This document shows, piece after piece, positions 56,500-64,000 of a stretch of DNA of 64,000 bases. Source of the DNA: Tricholoma matsutake (taxonomy: Eukaryota; Basidiomycota; Agaricomycetes; Agaricales; Tricholomataceae). The stretch's first letter is position 1; every line of letters starts with the position of its first letter. Both the position numbers and the translations under genes were made by a program. The notes beneath the pieces were generated by a model, which was not told the DNA's origin, ran no database searches, and saw nothing but the letters and a program-made list of their open reading frames with translations. The stretch spans positions 10,540,001-10,604,000 of the forward strand of contig AP026539.1 in NCBI GenBank assembly GCA_026075535.2, in the 5' to 3' direction.

Positions 56500-56770
56500 C
56501 ATCCCCAATTGTTGTCATCCCCTGCTTGTCGTTCATCATCATTGTTGTCCCCTACTCATTTGTCATCATTGTTGTCCCCTGCTTGTCATTCATCATCATT
56601 GTTGTTGTCCCCTACTTGTCATTTATCATCATTGTTGTCCTCTGCTTGGTGTTCATTGTCATTGTTGTCCCCTACTCATTTTTCATTGTCATCGTCCTCC
56701 ACTCATTTTTTGTCATTGTTGTCATCCCCTGCTTGTCATTTGTCATTTGTTGTTGTTGTTGTCCCTTGTT
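56500..56770. repeat. TTGTTGTC(A/C)T-CCCC low-complexity repeat
   Basis: Irregular copies of TGTCATTCATCATCATTGTTGTCCCCT-like units of about 25-50 bp. All three plus frames stay open across it for that reason, so the 120-146-residue ORFs are not genes. Confidence 0.85.
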
Positions 56771-56953
56771 GTCCTCGTCTTCATTGTCCTCATCTCCTGC
56801 ACCCACAGTCCACCCCATGAGCAGTGGCTTGTGAGGCTGGAAGTGGGTGCCATGTCATCAGTGTTATAATGTGTTATAATATACATAGATTCTAAGAAAC
56901 AAACAAGATAATAATTAGTTACAAATGAAAGGCAAAGAGTAAAAGATACTTAC

Positions 56954-56992
56954 CTGGGGCACAAACAACAACAGATGTTGTTTGTGCCCCAG
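56954..56992. repeat. Perfect hairpin, 17-bp arms
   Basis: CTGGGGCACAAACAACA is followed by ACAGA and then its exact reverse complement. It lies inside the 56064-57487 element. Confidence 0.95.
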
Positions 56993-57576
56993 TTGTGGAC
57001 AAGGCCATTGTTGTAGGGAGAGAAACCGAGTTGCAAAACGCCTTGTGGCTGGTGGCAATACAGTACAAATAAATGTAAACATATAAATGAAAGATGTAAA
57101 CACATCAAAAATGCATAAATGAGAGTACATGTGACCATGCAAACAGGTGCAAATGGTCAGTGCTATTTAAACAGCTTACTTTTCCCTCTATTCATTTGGG
57201 CATGCCCCCATTTTTTATCTATGACATATGTAATTAGTATATAAATATATTTATTTGGTACTCTTATAGGAGCTTATAGGGTACGTAATCTAAGTGTAAA
57301 AGACTTGTTGTAAACCGGTTACAACCGGTCTTATAACGGTCTTCAAATGTTGTCAAAATGAGTGAACTGGCAACCAAACTGCGGTTTCAGTTACTCAATT
57401 TTTCAGACAAATGGACCGAACTGCAGCATGGACTGCAGTTCAGTCTGGTTCAGTCTTCGGTCCTATGGACTGAACCTTCAAACACTAGATATTGGCTTTC
57501 AGGTTGGGCGACCAGAATCGTAGGGCAATGTGAGAATTTGTGGCAAAGATCATTTTGTGTCTGATATGGTCCTGTG

Positions 57577-57800
57577 TGTTAAACAGAAAAGATGACCAGA
57601 CTGGGGATTGAACCCAGGCCCTCCTGGACATATACCAGATGCTCTGACCAACTGAGCTACCAGGTCTTATAGGGTTCAACAGAACAAGGATACCATATAA
57701 CCAGACACAGATTGCTACAACTATCACATCACTTGTGTGTGTGTGCAAACTATAGTCTGTTAAGCACTGATTAAGCAGTGACAGATTATATAATCCAACA
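57577..57800 (-). mobile_element. 224-bp TG...CA insertion carrying a tRNA gene
   Basis: Minus strand runs TGTTGGATTATATAATC ... CTGTTTAACA, with perfect 5-bp target duplication CTGTG (plus 57572-57576 and 57801-57805). Excision restores gypsy E pol exactly ('IIRSSQDHIRHKMIFATN'). TG...CA ends and a 5-bp duplication are those of an LTR retrotransposon solo LTR or a very small TRIM-type element. Unusually it contains a full tRNA gene 17 bp from one end and a TATATAA block near the other. Confidence 0.8.
57594..57666 (-). tRNA. tRNA-like gene, anticodon TAT (Ile by position), possibly pseudo
   Basis: 73 nt fold into a full cloverleaf: acceptor GACCTGG with TCTGGTC (one T-T mismatch), D arm GCTC/GAGC with AGTTGGTCA, anticodon stem TCTGG/CCAGG with loop TATATGT, T arm CTGGG-TTCAATC-CCCAG. 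A and B boxes are intact (TAGCTCAGTTGG, GGTTCAATCC). Position 33 is A rather than the near-universal T, so decoding is doubtful. A TTTT terminator follows 5 nt downstream. It sits within a mobile insertion, not at a normal tRNA locus. Confidence 0.7.
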
Positions 57801-57805
57801 CTGTG

Positions 57806-59113
57806 ATGACCTGATAATATTGATGTGACGTTCTGGAATCATGACAATCTTGTGTTCTCCGTGACGGTCTTTTCGCCATAGTTTTCCAGAATCTATGAAG
57901 AACTCGGTGCAATATTGCACGAAGGTAGCGTACTCAGTATCTGATAGATTTGGGGGTCACACCATGTTGTCTAACCATCTATGAACAAGCAGTAATTGTT
58001 TGTTTTCTTTCTTTGCTTTGTCCAATCGAGGTACGTCTTCATATGAAACATCCTCCCCCTTACTGAAATCTGAGGCTTGGGCGAAAGTCAGATATGTTGC
58101 ATGAGAGGGGAAAGGTCGAATCAAAACTGGGTTGATTTGGTGAATGAAACCATGTAGTTTGTTGATCTAATCACTGAATTCTTCTTCTACTTCGATATCG
58201 TCATCTTTGGCTTGTCAAGGACGTCACGAAAGACCATCTGGCCCATGGTGTGTACCTGCAACATGAACTAGCATGAAGTGGAACATTAGAATTGAAACAA
58301 TCCATCGGTTGATGCTAGCGCTAGGCATGATATCAGGATTTGAGAGCATGCCTTTGATATACCTCACATCGACCTCAATGATAAGGTTTTGCACCCCTAT
58401 CAAATATAATTGAAGTGCACCAAGAGCTTGATATAGACCATAAAGCTTGAGTTTCAGTTGCAAAAACCGGGATTCATGGTCATTAAGTGTGATTGAGCCA
58501 AATCAATTGTAGTATCGTTTTTGAGGATTATTGCAGCTGCATTGTGCTAGGAAATAGCCGATCACGATGCTTGATGTGTCAACTGCGAGGATGACTGGGG
58601 CAGTCGAGGTATAGTCAATGGCTCGAATCGCTGGCAAGTTTAGGAGTGCCTGCTTGAGATCTTCTTGCACTGCTACCTGAGATGGGCCAAATTCAAAGGG
58701 TACATCTTTTTGAGTAAGGTTGATTAGTGCAGCTGCTCGATGTGCAAAACTCTGAATAAAAATTCAACAAACTCCAATTGTTCCTAAGAACACCTTAACT
58801 TCTGTGAGTGTCTGACACAGACCCCACTTCTGAATCTTATCGATATGCATAAGGTCAGCCATTCAACCTTGAATATTGCATCGATGACCTAAAATGATTA
58901 TTTTGGGGACACAAGCAAATAGTTTTGGTCCTGAGAACATCCCACCACAATACTTCATGTGCTGGATGATACAATTCAGGTTCTCGAAATGCTCCTATAC
59001 AAATCGTCGAATGCCTGGGTTGTTGGTGATCATTTCGTAAGACCCACCAATCGTTCAATATTCCGATTTCAGACCCTTCACTGGTGTGTCATCGATATAA
59101 GGGATCGTGATAT
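57806..59113 (-). pseudogene. Gypsy E RT end, RNase H and linker
   Basis: It begins right at the gypsy D insertion with 'ITIPYIDDTPVKG', the RT catalytic Y-x-D-D. It continues 'NPGIRRFV*EHFENLN', 'GTIGVC*IFIQSFAHRAAALINLTQ', 'VILAVDTSSIVIGYFL', 'RYYN*FGSITLNDHESRF', 'EVDVRYIKGMLSNPD', 'HVAGTHHGPDGLS' (RNase H), then the linker 'DFSKGEDVSYEDVPR' and 'FFIDSGKLWRKDRHGEHKI'. Most TGAs replace Arg of the family. Confidence 0.9.
58051..58067 (-). promoter_or_regulatory. Possible central polypurine tract of gypsy E
   Basis: Minus-strand AGTAAGGGGGAGGATG here is identical to the 16 bases spanning the 3' PPT/LTR junction at 53159-53174. It falls in the coding linker (..DFSKGED..) between RNase H and integrase, the region where central PPTs sit in some retroelements. 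Confidence 0.4.
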
Positions 59114-59822
59114 TGTTAAGAACTGATCCTAGAGGCCACTTCAAAATCCGACCCGACACTGCAGGTGATGATAGCGGGAGACTGTCGGGTCAATGCGGAT
59201 TCTGCAGGAGGGGAAATGGAAAGGACTTGGCTTCAGCTTGTAAGAAGCTGTGCCCTTCACCTTGCCTGGTGTCCTAATTTCAAGTCAAGGGTTTAGAGGT
59301 AGGAGTGGGAAAGTGTGGGTAAATGTGGGGAGGAGTACAGAGGGACTTAGGTTAAGTTCAGATGAGACTAGAACTTCAGAGGGTGACTAGAGGTTGAGTC
59401 AAATGGAGTTCAGACTCTTAGTGGACAGGGGTTGGAGTAGAAGGAGGTTTTAGATTGGCAGGGTAAAGTTGAGTCTATGTCGATATACAAACTGAGGAAT
59501 ACAAGGCGAAACTAGCTAAACTTAAATACTAGAGTCTGGAATAAAAGCGGGATGGAAATGGGAACTGTGGCAGTGTCTCGACTGCATAGATAAATTATCT
59601 AGCGGAGGTCACACAGGAATCTGTAGTTGAATTTGCAAAACTAGACGGCAGCCTTGGGAAGGCAGCCATGGGTGCTGTACAAGGTGGCCTGGTGCACAGC
59701 AGTGTGGGCAGTGCAAGGTGGCCAGGAACAAAATCAGAAGGCATAGACAAAAGTTGGGTTCGAGGTGTGGAAAAGGATCGGATGGATGCAGGTTCCGATC
59801 GGGCAAGGAACGGTTCTTGACA
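59114..59822 (-). repeat. 3' LTR of gypsy D
   Basis: Minus strand starts TGTCAAGAAC and ends GTTCTTAACA, matching inverted tips; 709 bp. It is preceded by a purine-rich tract (CACTAAGGGAGAAATAC). The flank 59109-59113 (GATAT) is the expected left target-site copy; the other is outside the window. An AGATAAATTATCT palindrome is at 59588-59600. Confidence 0.75.
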
Positions 59823-59839
59823 GTATTTCTCCCTTAGTG
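59823..59839 (-). promoter_or_regulatory. 3' polypurine tract of gypsy D
   Basis: Minus-strand CACTAAGGGAGAAATAC ends at the LTR start TGTCAAG. Composition and position fit a PPT. Confidence 0.65.
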
Positions 59840-59955
59840 CCGAGCCTACAAGGCATGTGAGAGTTTGAGTCCAAATGAGGAAGTTGGTTGAAAATTCTGA
59901 ATGCGGCAATTGGTTGAAAAATTTTGTTGACTTTCTTCCCCATCACCTATACAAA

Positions 59956-60913
59956 ATGTCCCCCCCTGCAGGTTCTGCTCAACTCAAGCTGGCCACAATG
60001 AAGGCTCAGTACGAACAGAGGGAGCGGGAGATGAAGGAGCAGATGGAACAGGAGGTGAGGGAACTGGAGGAGGCAGCAAGGGAGGAGTAGCATCGGGCGC
60101 AGGAGGTGCAGAAGGCAGCAGAGGAGGCTGCAAAGGTGGAGGAGGTGCGCCAGGCAGCGGTGCAGAGAAAGGAGGCATCGGCCACAAAATGAGCAGAGAA
60201 AAAGCAGGCGGCTGTGGCCACAGGTCTGGGGGATGAGGCAGAGGGGAGCAAGTCCCCGAAGAAGAAAAAAGTCACCAAGTCGAAGGCGCAAATGGAATTG
60301 GAGGAGTTGGAGGGTCTGGAGTGGGTGCAGGCCACATTGCCCTGCAAAAGGTGCATAACTGATTTCCTTCTCAGTGTTCTTTACTGACACGTGGCCCAGA
60401 TGCAAATATCAAAAGGTCTCGTGTTTCAAGATGGGTGTGAAGGGATGCATGTGTGACAATTGCACGCATGTCAAACATAAGTACGAGGAGGTGGTGTGGG
60501 AGGGGCAGGAGGCCCCTGCAGAAAAGTTGAGGTCCATAGCAGGAACGATGGGTCCGGCGGAAAACAGTGGGGAGGTGGCGGAGCTGCTGCGGCAGCTGGT
60601 GAAGGTGGTGAGGAAAGGGTTTGGAGAGGTGGCAACAGCAGTGAGGGAGTCGATGGAGGAGGTCTGGGATGCGATGGACCCAGAGTGGGAGGCAGATGAA
60701 AGTGCCGAGGGGGAGAGTGACGAGGATAAGGAGGAAGTGGAGCAGGCAGTACGAGAGTCCCCGTGGGAAAGGTGTGGAATCCACCAGTCTGGAGATGACT
60801 GGGCAGGTTTCCAAAGGTATCTGGAGAAAAGGCAAGTGGATGACGAGGAGGGGAGCAAGAGTGGAGAGGTGGACGAGGGTGGAGAAGAGGACAAGGGTGG
60901 GGAAGAGGATTAA
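59956..60913 (+). pseudogene. Antisense coiled-coil/Zn2Cys6-like gene of gypsy D
   Basis: It is on the strand opposite to pol, between the pol stop (61070) and the PPT/LTR. Exon 1 (59956-60350) starts 'MSPPAGSAQLKLATMKAQYEQ' and is an unbroken heptad-type Glu/Lys/Gln helix, with a TAG at 60088 and a TGA about 100 nt later, both C-to-T type. Then come a basic 'SPKKKKVTKSKA' and the first Cys pair. Intron 60351-60399 (branch TACTGAC, CCAG acceptor). Exon 2 completes C-x2-C-x6-C-x9-C-x2-C-x7, where the sixth ligand is Tyr instead of Cys. It then has a Val/Glu-rich helix and an acidic tail. Spacing is that of fungal Zn2Cys6 clusters. Likely role, by inference, is a DNA-binding dimer encoded by the element. 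Confidence 0.65.
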
Positions 60914-61069
60914 GGTGGTGAAGCAGACAAAGATGGTGAGGGAGAAGCAGAGGTGTTAGAATAGGGATCTGGTTGGATCCAAAAAAGATTTTTTATTTTT
61001 TTATCTTGTTTTTTCTCTTAATGAAAATGTTTCCAAGTTCTGATTGAGCGAATGAGTAATAGAGTAGAC

Positions 61070-62199
61070 TTAAGCGGGTAATGGACTGGGTTTCTGCAGG
61101 TAGCGGGTGTGAAAATCCGTAAGGAGTTCTTGGGAATGGTCAAGTTCCATAGCGGGTAGCCAGGAGGTTTCCTCATCGGTTCCCTGGTAGCCTTCCCATC
61201 GGACAAGGTAGAGAATCTTGCACCGACATCGATTATCGACCTTGGAGTTGAGGACTTCAGCTATCTCATATTCGAGCTCATCATCGATAGTGATGGGAGG
61301 AGGTGGAGGTTGTGTCCAATTCAGAATGGTGTTCGGAGAGTGTTTCTCTAGTTGAGAGACATGGAAAACACGGTGGATGGCTTGCATGTGGTCCAGGAGC
61401 CACAGGGTGACTGAGTGAGTGCCCGGGCGGGTGATGATTTCAAAAGGACCGTGGTTCTTTTTGGAGAGTTTTTTGGAGGGATGGGTGGTGCGGATATTTT
61501 CCTCAGTGACAAATGCAAAATCACCAATGTTGAAGTTGGGTGCGGGTGCCCAATGTTTATCTGCAGGCCCTTGATAATGTTCTTGGGCAGCTGCAAGTTG
61601 TTTCCAAAGTTCCTGATGAAGGTCGTCTAAGTCGACAACGAACTCGTGGGTGCACTGTGAGGCTAAGTCGCATTCGGGAAAGACAGAAATGTTTGGGTGA
61701 TAGCCTTTGTTGGCAAAGAAAGGGGATACGCCTGTAGAGGCAGAAGTAGCATTGTTGTAGGCAAATTTGCCTAAGGGAAGGAGATGGGACCAGTCGTCCT
61801 GCTGGTAGTTACAGAAAATTTGGAGGTATTGCTCCAAGGTCTGGTTGAGCCATTCTGTCTGGCCATCTCCTTGCAGGTGATAGCCGGAAGTGGCATGTCA
61901 AGCACTTTTCCAAGGGAGCGGAAGAAGTGAGAGACGAACTCGGATCCCCGGTCACAAGTGATGTGTGACGGAACACCATGCTTGGAGAAGACGTGGAGGA
62001 TGAACAAGTTGGCTAGTTCTTGGGCTGTGATTTCATTGACAGTTGGGATGAAGATGCCTTGCTTGGTGAGGCGGTCAACGATGAGCAGGATAGCAGTGTG
62101 ACCATTAGAGTCGGGTAGTTGCTCAATGAAATCCATGGAGATGGAGTTCCAAGGTCGTTCTGGAACTGGAAGTTGCTTTAGAAATCCATAGGGCTTGTG
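61070..62199 (-). pseudogene. Gypsy D integrase and chromodomain
   Basis: 62136-61771 carries 'MDFIEQLPDSNG' (first Asp), 'VPSHITCDRGSEFVSHFF' (second Asp) and a frameshift before 'DDWSHLLPLGKFAYNNATSASTGVSPFFANKGYHPNIS' (61837-61070). The latter continues with the integrase C-terminus ('HRVFHVSQLEKHSPN') and chromodomain ('YEIAEVLNSKVDNRCRCKILYLVRWEGYQ', 'ETSWLPAMELDHSQELL'). The catalytic Glu region is disturbed by the frameshift near 61850. Confidence 0.9.
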
Positions 62200-64000
62200 T
62201 CAAGGCGATTTGGATTGCTTACAAGTCATACAGGATTTGCAGAATTCCTGGATGAAGGTGCGGAGGTTTGGCCAGACATATTCCCGGCGGACAAGCTGCT
62301 GGGTTTTGTTTTGTCTGAAGTGGCCAGAGAGAATATGATCATGTTTGTATTGGAGGACCTTGAGGTGGAGATCCACGATGTCCAGAACATAAATCTGGTC
62401 AAAGTGGCAGAGGAGACCTGCCTCATCTATGGTCCAGTTGGGGTCGATAGGTGTCAGAAGATGTGTGGATGAAAAGGGGTCAAGAGGTAGGGAGGTGTAG
62501 ATGTCATGGTGAAATTTCTCAACATCCATGATTACTGCTTGTCGAAGGATGGGTGTGGCAAAATAGGTGGTGCAAAGGGAAGAGGTGAGCTGTTCCTGTG
62601 TGAATACAGGTCCAAAGTTGGTTGGGTTTATGGAGGTGAAGTCGCTATTTCCCCCTTTGCGGTAGATGTCCCAACGTCTAGTGAGTGCATCTGGCTTGGC
62701 CCCTAGTTTTCCGGGGTGGAAGCAGATGATGAGATTGAACTGGGAAAGGTACTCAGACCAACAGGCCTGGCGGCGGGTGAGCAACTTGGTAGTGCTGAAG
62801 TACTCCAGATTTTTGTGGTCCATGACCACATCAACCGGGTTTGCAGAGCCCTCGAAATACTGCTGCAGTGTTTGAAGGCTTCGAAAATGGCCAAGAGTTC
62901 CTTATCATGGGTGTTGTAATTTAGTTCAGTGGGATTGAAAGAGCGGGAATGAAAAGTGACCAGATGGATTTCTCCATCCGCAGTGTAAACTGAAAGGATA
63001 GCAGCTAGGGCATAGTCGGAAGTGTCGGTTTCAAGTACCATCTGTGAGTCGGGTACCCATTGAGTTAAGATGGGTGCATGAGTGAATTCTTGTTTGAGCC
63101 TTGCAAAGGCATCATGGCACTTCTTGTTGAAGTCCCAAGGTGTGGATTTCCGTGTCAAGTGGGTGAGTGGGATGACAATGTCTGAATAGCCATTAATGAA
63201 GCAGCGGTAAAAGTTGCAAAAGCCTAAGAAGGATTGTATATCCTTAACTTTCCTAGGCTCGGGCCAGTCAAGCACAGTTTTGACTTTATCCTTGGACATC
63301 CGCAGTCCATCTGGTGAAAGGATGAAACCTAAATATTTGACAGTGTCTTTGTGGAACTCACATTTCTGTGGAGAGGCGTAAAGTCCATTTTTCCGGAGAC
63401 GGCGGAGGACTTCTTTGATGTGAGCCCTGTGCTGGGACTTGTCATCAGAATAGATTAGGATGTTGTCAAGGTATACGATGACACAAACATCCAGCATGTC
63501 GCTGAAGATGTCATTCATAAACCGCTGGAAAGCTGCGGGTGCATTAGTGAGTCCAAAGGGAACCACCAACCACTTGAAGGATCTATAGCAGGTGTGGAAA
63601 GTAGTTTTCCACTCATCACCATCAGTGATGCGGACTAGGTGATAAGCATGCTGCAAGTCTATCTTGGTGAATAAGCGGGCTTTTCAGGGAGAGTCGAGAA
63701 GGTTGGAAATGAGAGGAAGGGGATAGCAGTCTTTCTTTGTAAGACAATTGAGTCCTCAGTAGTCGACACAAAGTCGGAGACTACTGTCCTTCTTCTTGAC
63801 AAAGAGAATCAGAGTGCCATGCAGAGACTTGGATGGGCGAATGAAACCTGAGCGGACATTTTCATCAATAAAGACTTGTAAGGCTTCTAATTCAGAGGGG
63901 GAGAGAGAATACATGTGGCCCAGAGGTGGAGGAGTATTGTCTTCTGTCTCTATCTTGAGGTCGTAAGACTGATGCGAAGGAAGGGTATCTGCTTTAGTCT
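62200..64000 (-). pseudogene. Gypsy D reverse transcriptase and RNase H, runs off the window
   Basis: 63656-62703 has the RT core: 'WLVVPFGLTNAPAAFQRFMNDIF', then 'VIVYLDNILIYSDD', where the catalytic YLDD is YLDN (GAC to AAC at a CpG). Then 'YLGFILSPDGLRMSKDKV', 'FLGFCNFYRCFI', RNase H 'VLETDTSDYALAAIL', 'YNTHDKELLAIFEAFKH'. A frameshift near 62800 leads to 'NLEYFSTTKLLTRRQACWSEYLSQF' and the H2C2 finger ('HDHILSGH', 'CKSCMTCK'). RT N-terminal text continues to the window end. Confidence 0.92.

Larger units (their letters stand above)
56064..57487. mobile_element. Non-autonomous hAT-like transposon in gypsy E integrase, 1424 bp
   Basis: Ends TAGTGTTTTAAGG and, reversed, TAGTGTTTGAAGG; perfect 8-bp target duplication GATATTGG (56056-56063, 57488-57495). 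Removal restores the integrase text 'RFWSPNLKANIAWYIQTYHYCQ'. The interior contains a TTGTTGTCATCCCC-type repeat (56500-56770), the 'GAGCAGGGGCTCAC' module shared with 49616-50373, and a perfect hairpin at 56954-56992. Short ORFs in it are repeat shadows. Confidence 0.92.
52004..59113 (-). mobile_element. Ty3/gypsy element E (3' part)
   Basis: Minus-strand order is RT, RNase H, linker, integrase, then a plus-strand antisense gene, polypurine tract and 3' LTR at 52004-53160. It is interrupted by the 56064-57487, 57577-57800 and 59114-64000+ insertions. Its 5' end lies beyond gypsy D, outside the window. No chromodomain. In-frame TGAs are frequent and mostly at Arg sites. Confidence 0.85.

Noticed and set aside
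56429..56869. Three overlapping Val/Cys/His-rich ORFs of 121-146 residues
   Set aside because: They cover a TTGTTGTC-type low-complexity repeat inside a hAT-like element; all frames open, no family features.
59595..59909. 104-residue minus-strand ORF
   Set aside because: It lies within the gypsy D LTR and PPT; it has no family features and is best read as LTR sequence.
60409..60894. Ser/Pro-rich minus-strand ORF of 161 residues
   Set aside because: It is the complement of the Glu/Lys-rich antisense gene exon 2; the plus strand has splice sites and the Cys cluster.
22753..60913. TGA at many Arg positions as a sign of a recoded UGA
   Set aside because: TGA also ends normal frames here, the intact secreted peptide uses TAG or TGA as stop, and LTR pairs show CpG decay, which explains CGA to TGA without recoding.
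1..64000. CRISPR arrays, bacterial operons, rRNA genes
   Set aside because: No spaced direct repeats of CRISPR type, no Shine-Dalgarno/operon structure and no rRNA-like sequence; the window is eukaryotic.

Overview
The window looks like repeat-dense chromatin from a mushroom-forming basidiomycete (Agaricomycetes); the species cannot be named from sequence alone. Supporting signs are short 45-80 nt GT-AG introns, a KDZ transposase with its CxC cysteine cluster, Ty3/gypsy chromoviruses and Ty1/copia elements, several hAT-like non-autonomous transposons with exact 8-bp target duplications, a Crinkler-like NTPase/nuclease gene, and gene fragments I recognise as repeated agaricomycete families of unknown function. 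Retroelement ORFs are broken mainly by TGA codons at places where the family has arginine (CGA to TGA). Paired LTRs differ mostly by CpG to TpG or CpA. Both point to decay of methylated CpG.

Layout. 1-3060: a minus-strand host-family gene split by a 1.8-kb hAT-like element (271-2062) that carries a 160-bp tandem array and a hairpin MITE. 3140-14080: a minus-strand gene relic broken by a solo LTR (5656-6879) and by a complete but decayed chromovirus, gypsy A (7393-13917, TSD CAGAC), itself carrying a solo LTR (9699-11037). 14190-17779: copia B, with a hAT MITE in its primer-binding site. 18080-19520: a GC-rich hAT relic. 20131-20369: a two-exon gene for a small secreted six-cysteine peptide. 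21358-22747: a minus-strand hAT transposase relic with a MITE in its dimerisation domain. 22753-28410: a full copia element (C, TSD TGATG). 28583-31384: a seven-exon Crinkler-like gene one base short of intact.

31390-44480 is a mosaic: solo LTR, gypsy F gag, KDZ C-terminus, degenerate satellite, JmjC-like fragment, 24-bp minisatellite inside a Lys/Asn-rich pseudogene, KDZ CxC N-terminus, two tRNA-like pol III units and unidentified exons. 44490-48157 is a plus-strand multi-exon gene of an agaricomycete family interrupted by a solo LTR (45574-46759). 49535-50708 is an ORF split by another hAT element.

52004-64000 holds two nested minus-strand gypsy elements. Element E (3' LTR 52004-53160; pol 54999-59113) is interrupted by a hAT element (56064-57487), by a 224-bp TG...CA insertion containing a tRNA gene (57577-57800), and by gypsy D (LTR 59114-59822; chromodomain pol from 61070 past the window end). 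In both E and D a plus-strand, antisense gene lies between the end of pol and the polypurine tract/3' LTR. Both antisense genes encode coiled-coil proteins with a binuclear-type cysteine cluster. This repeated architecture is the most interesting system in the window.
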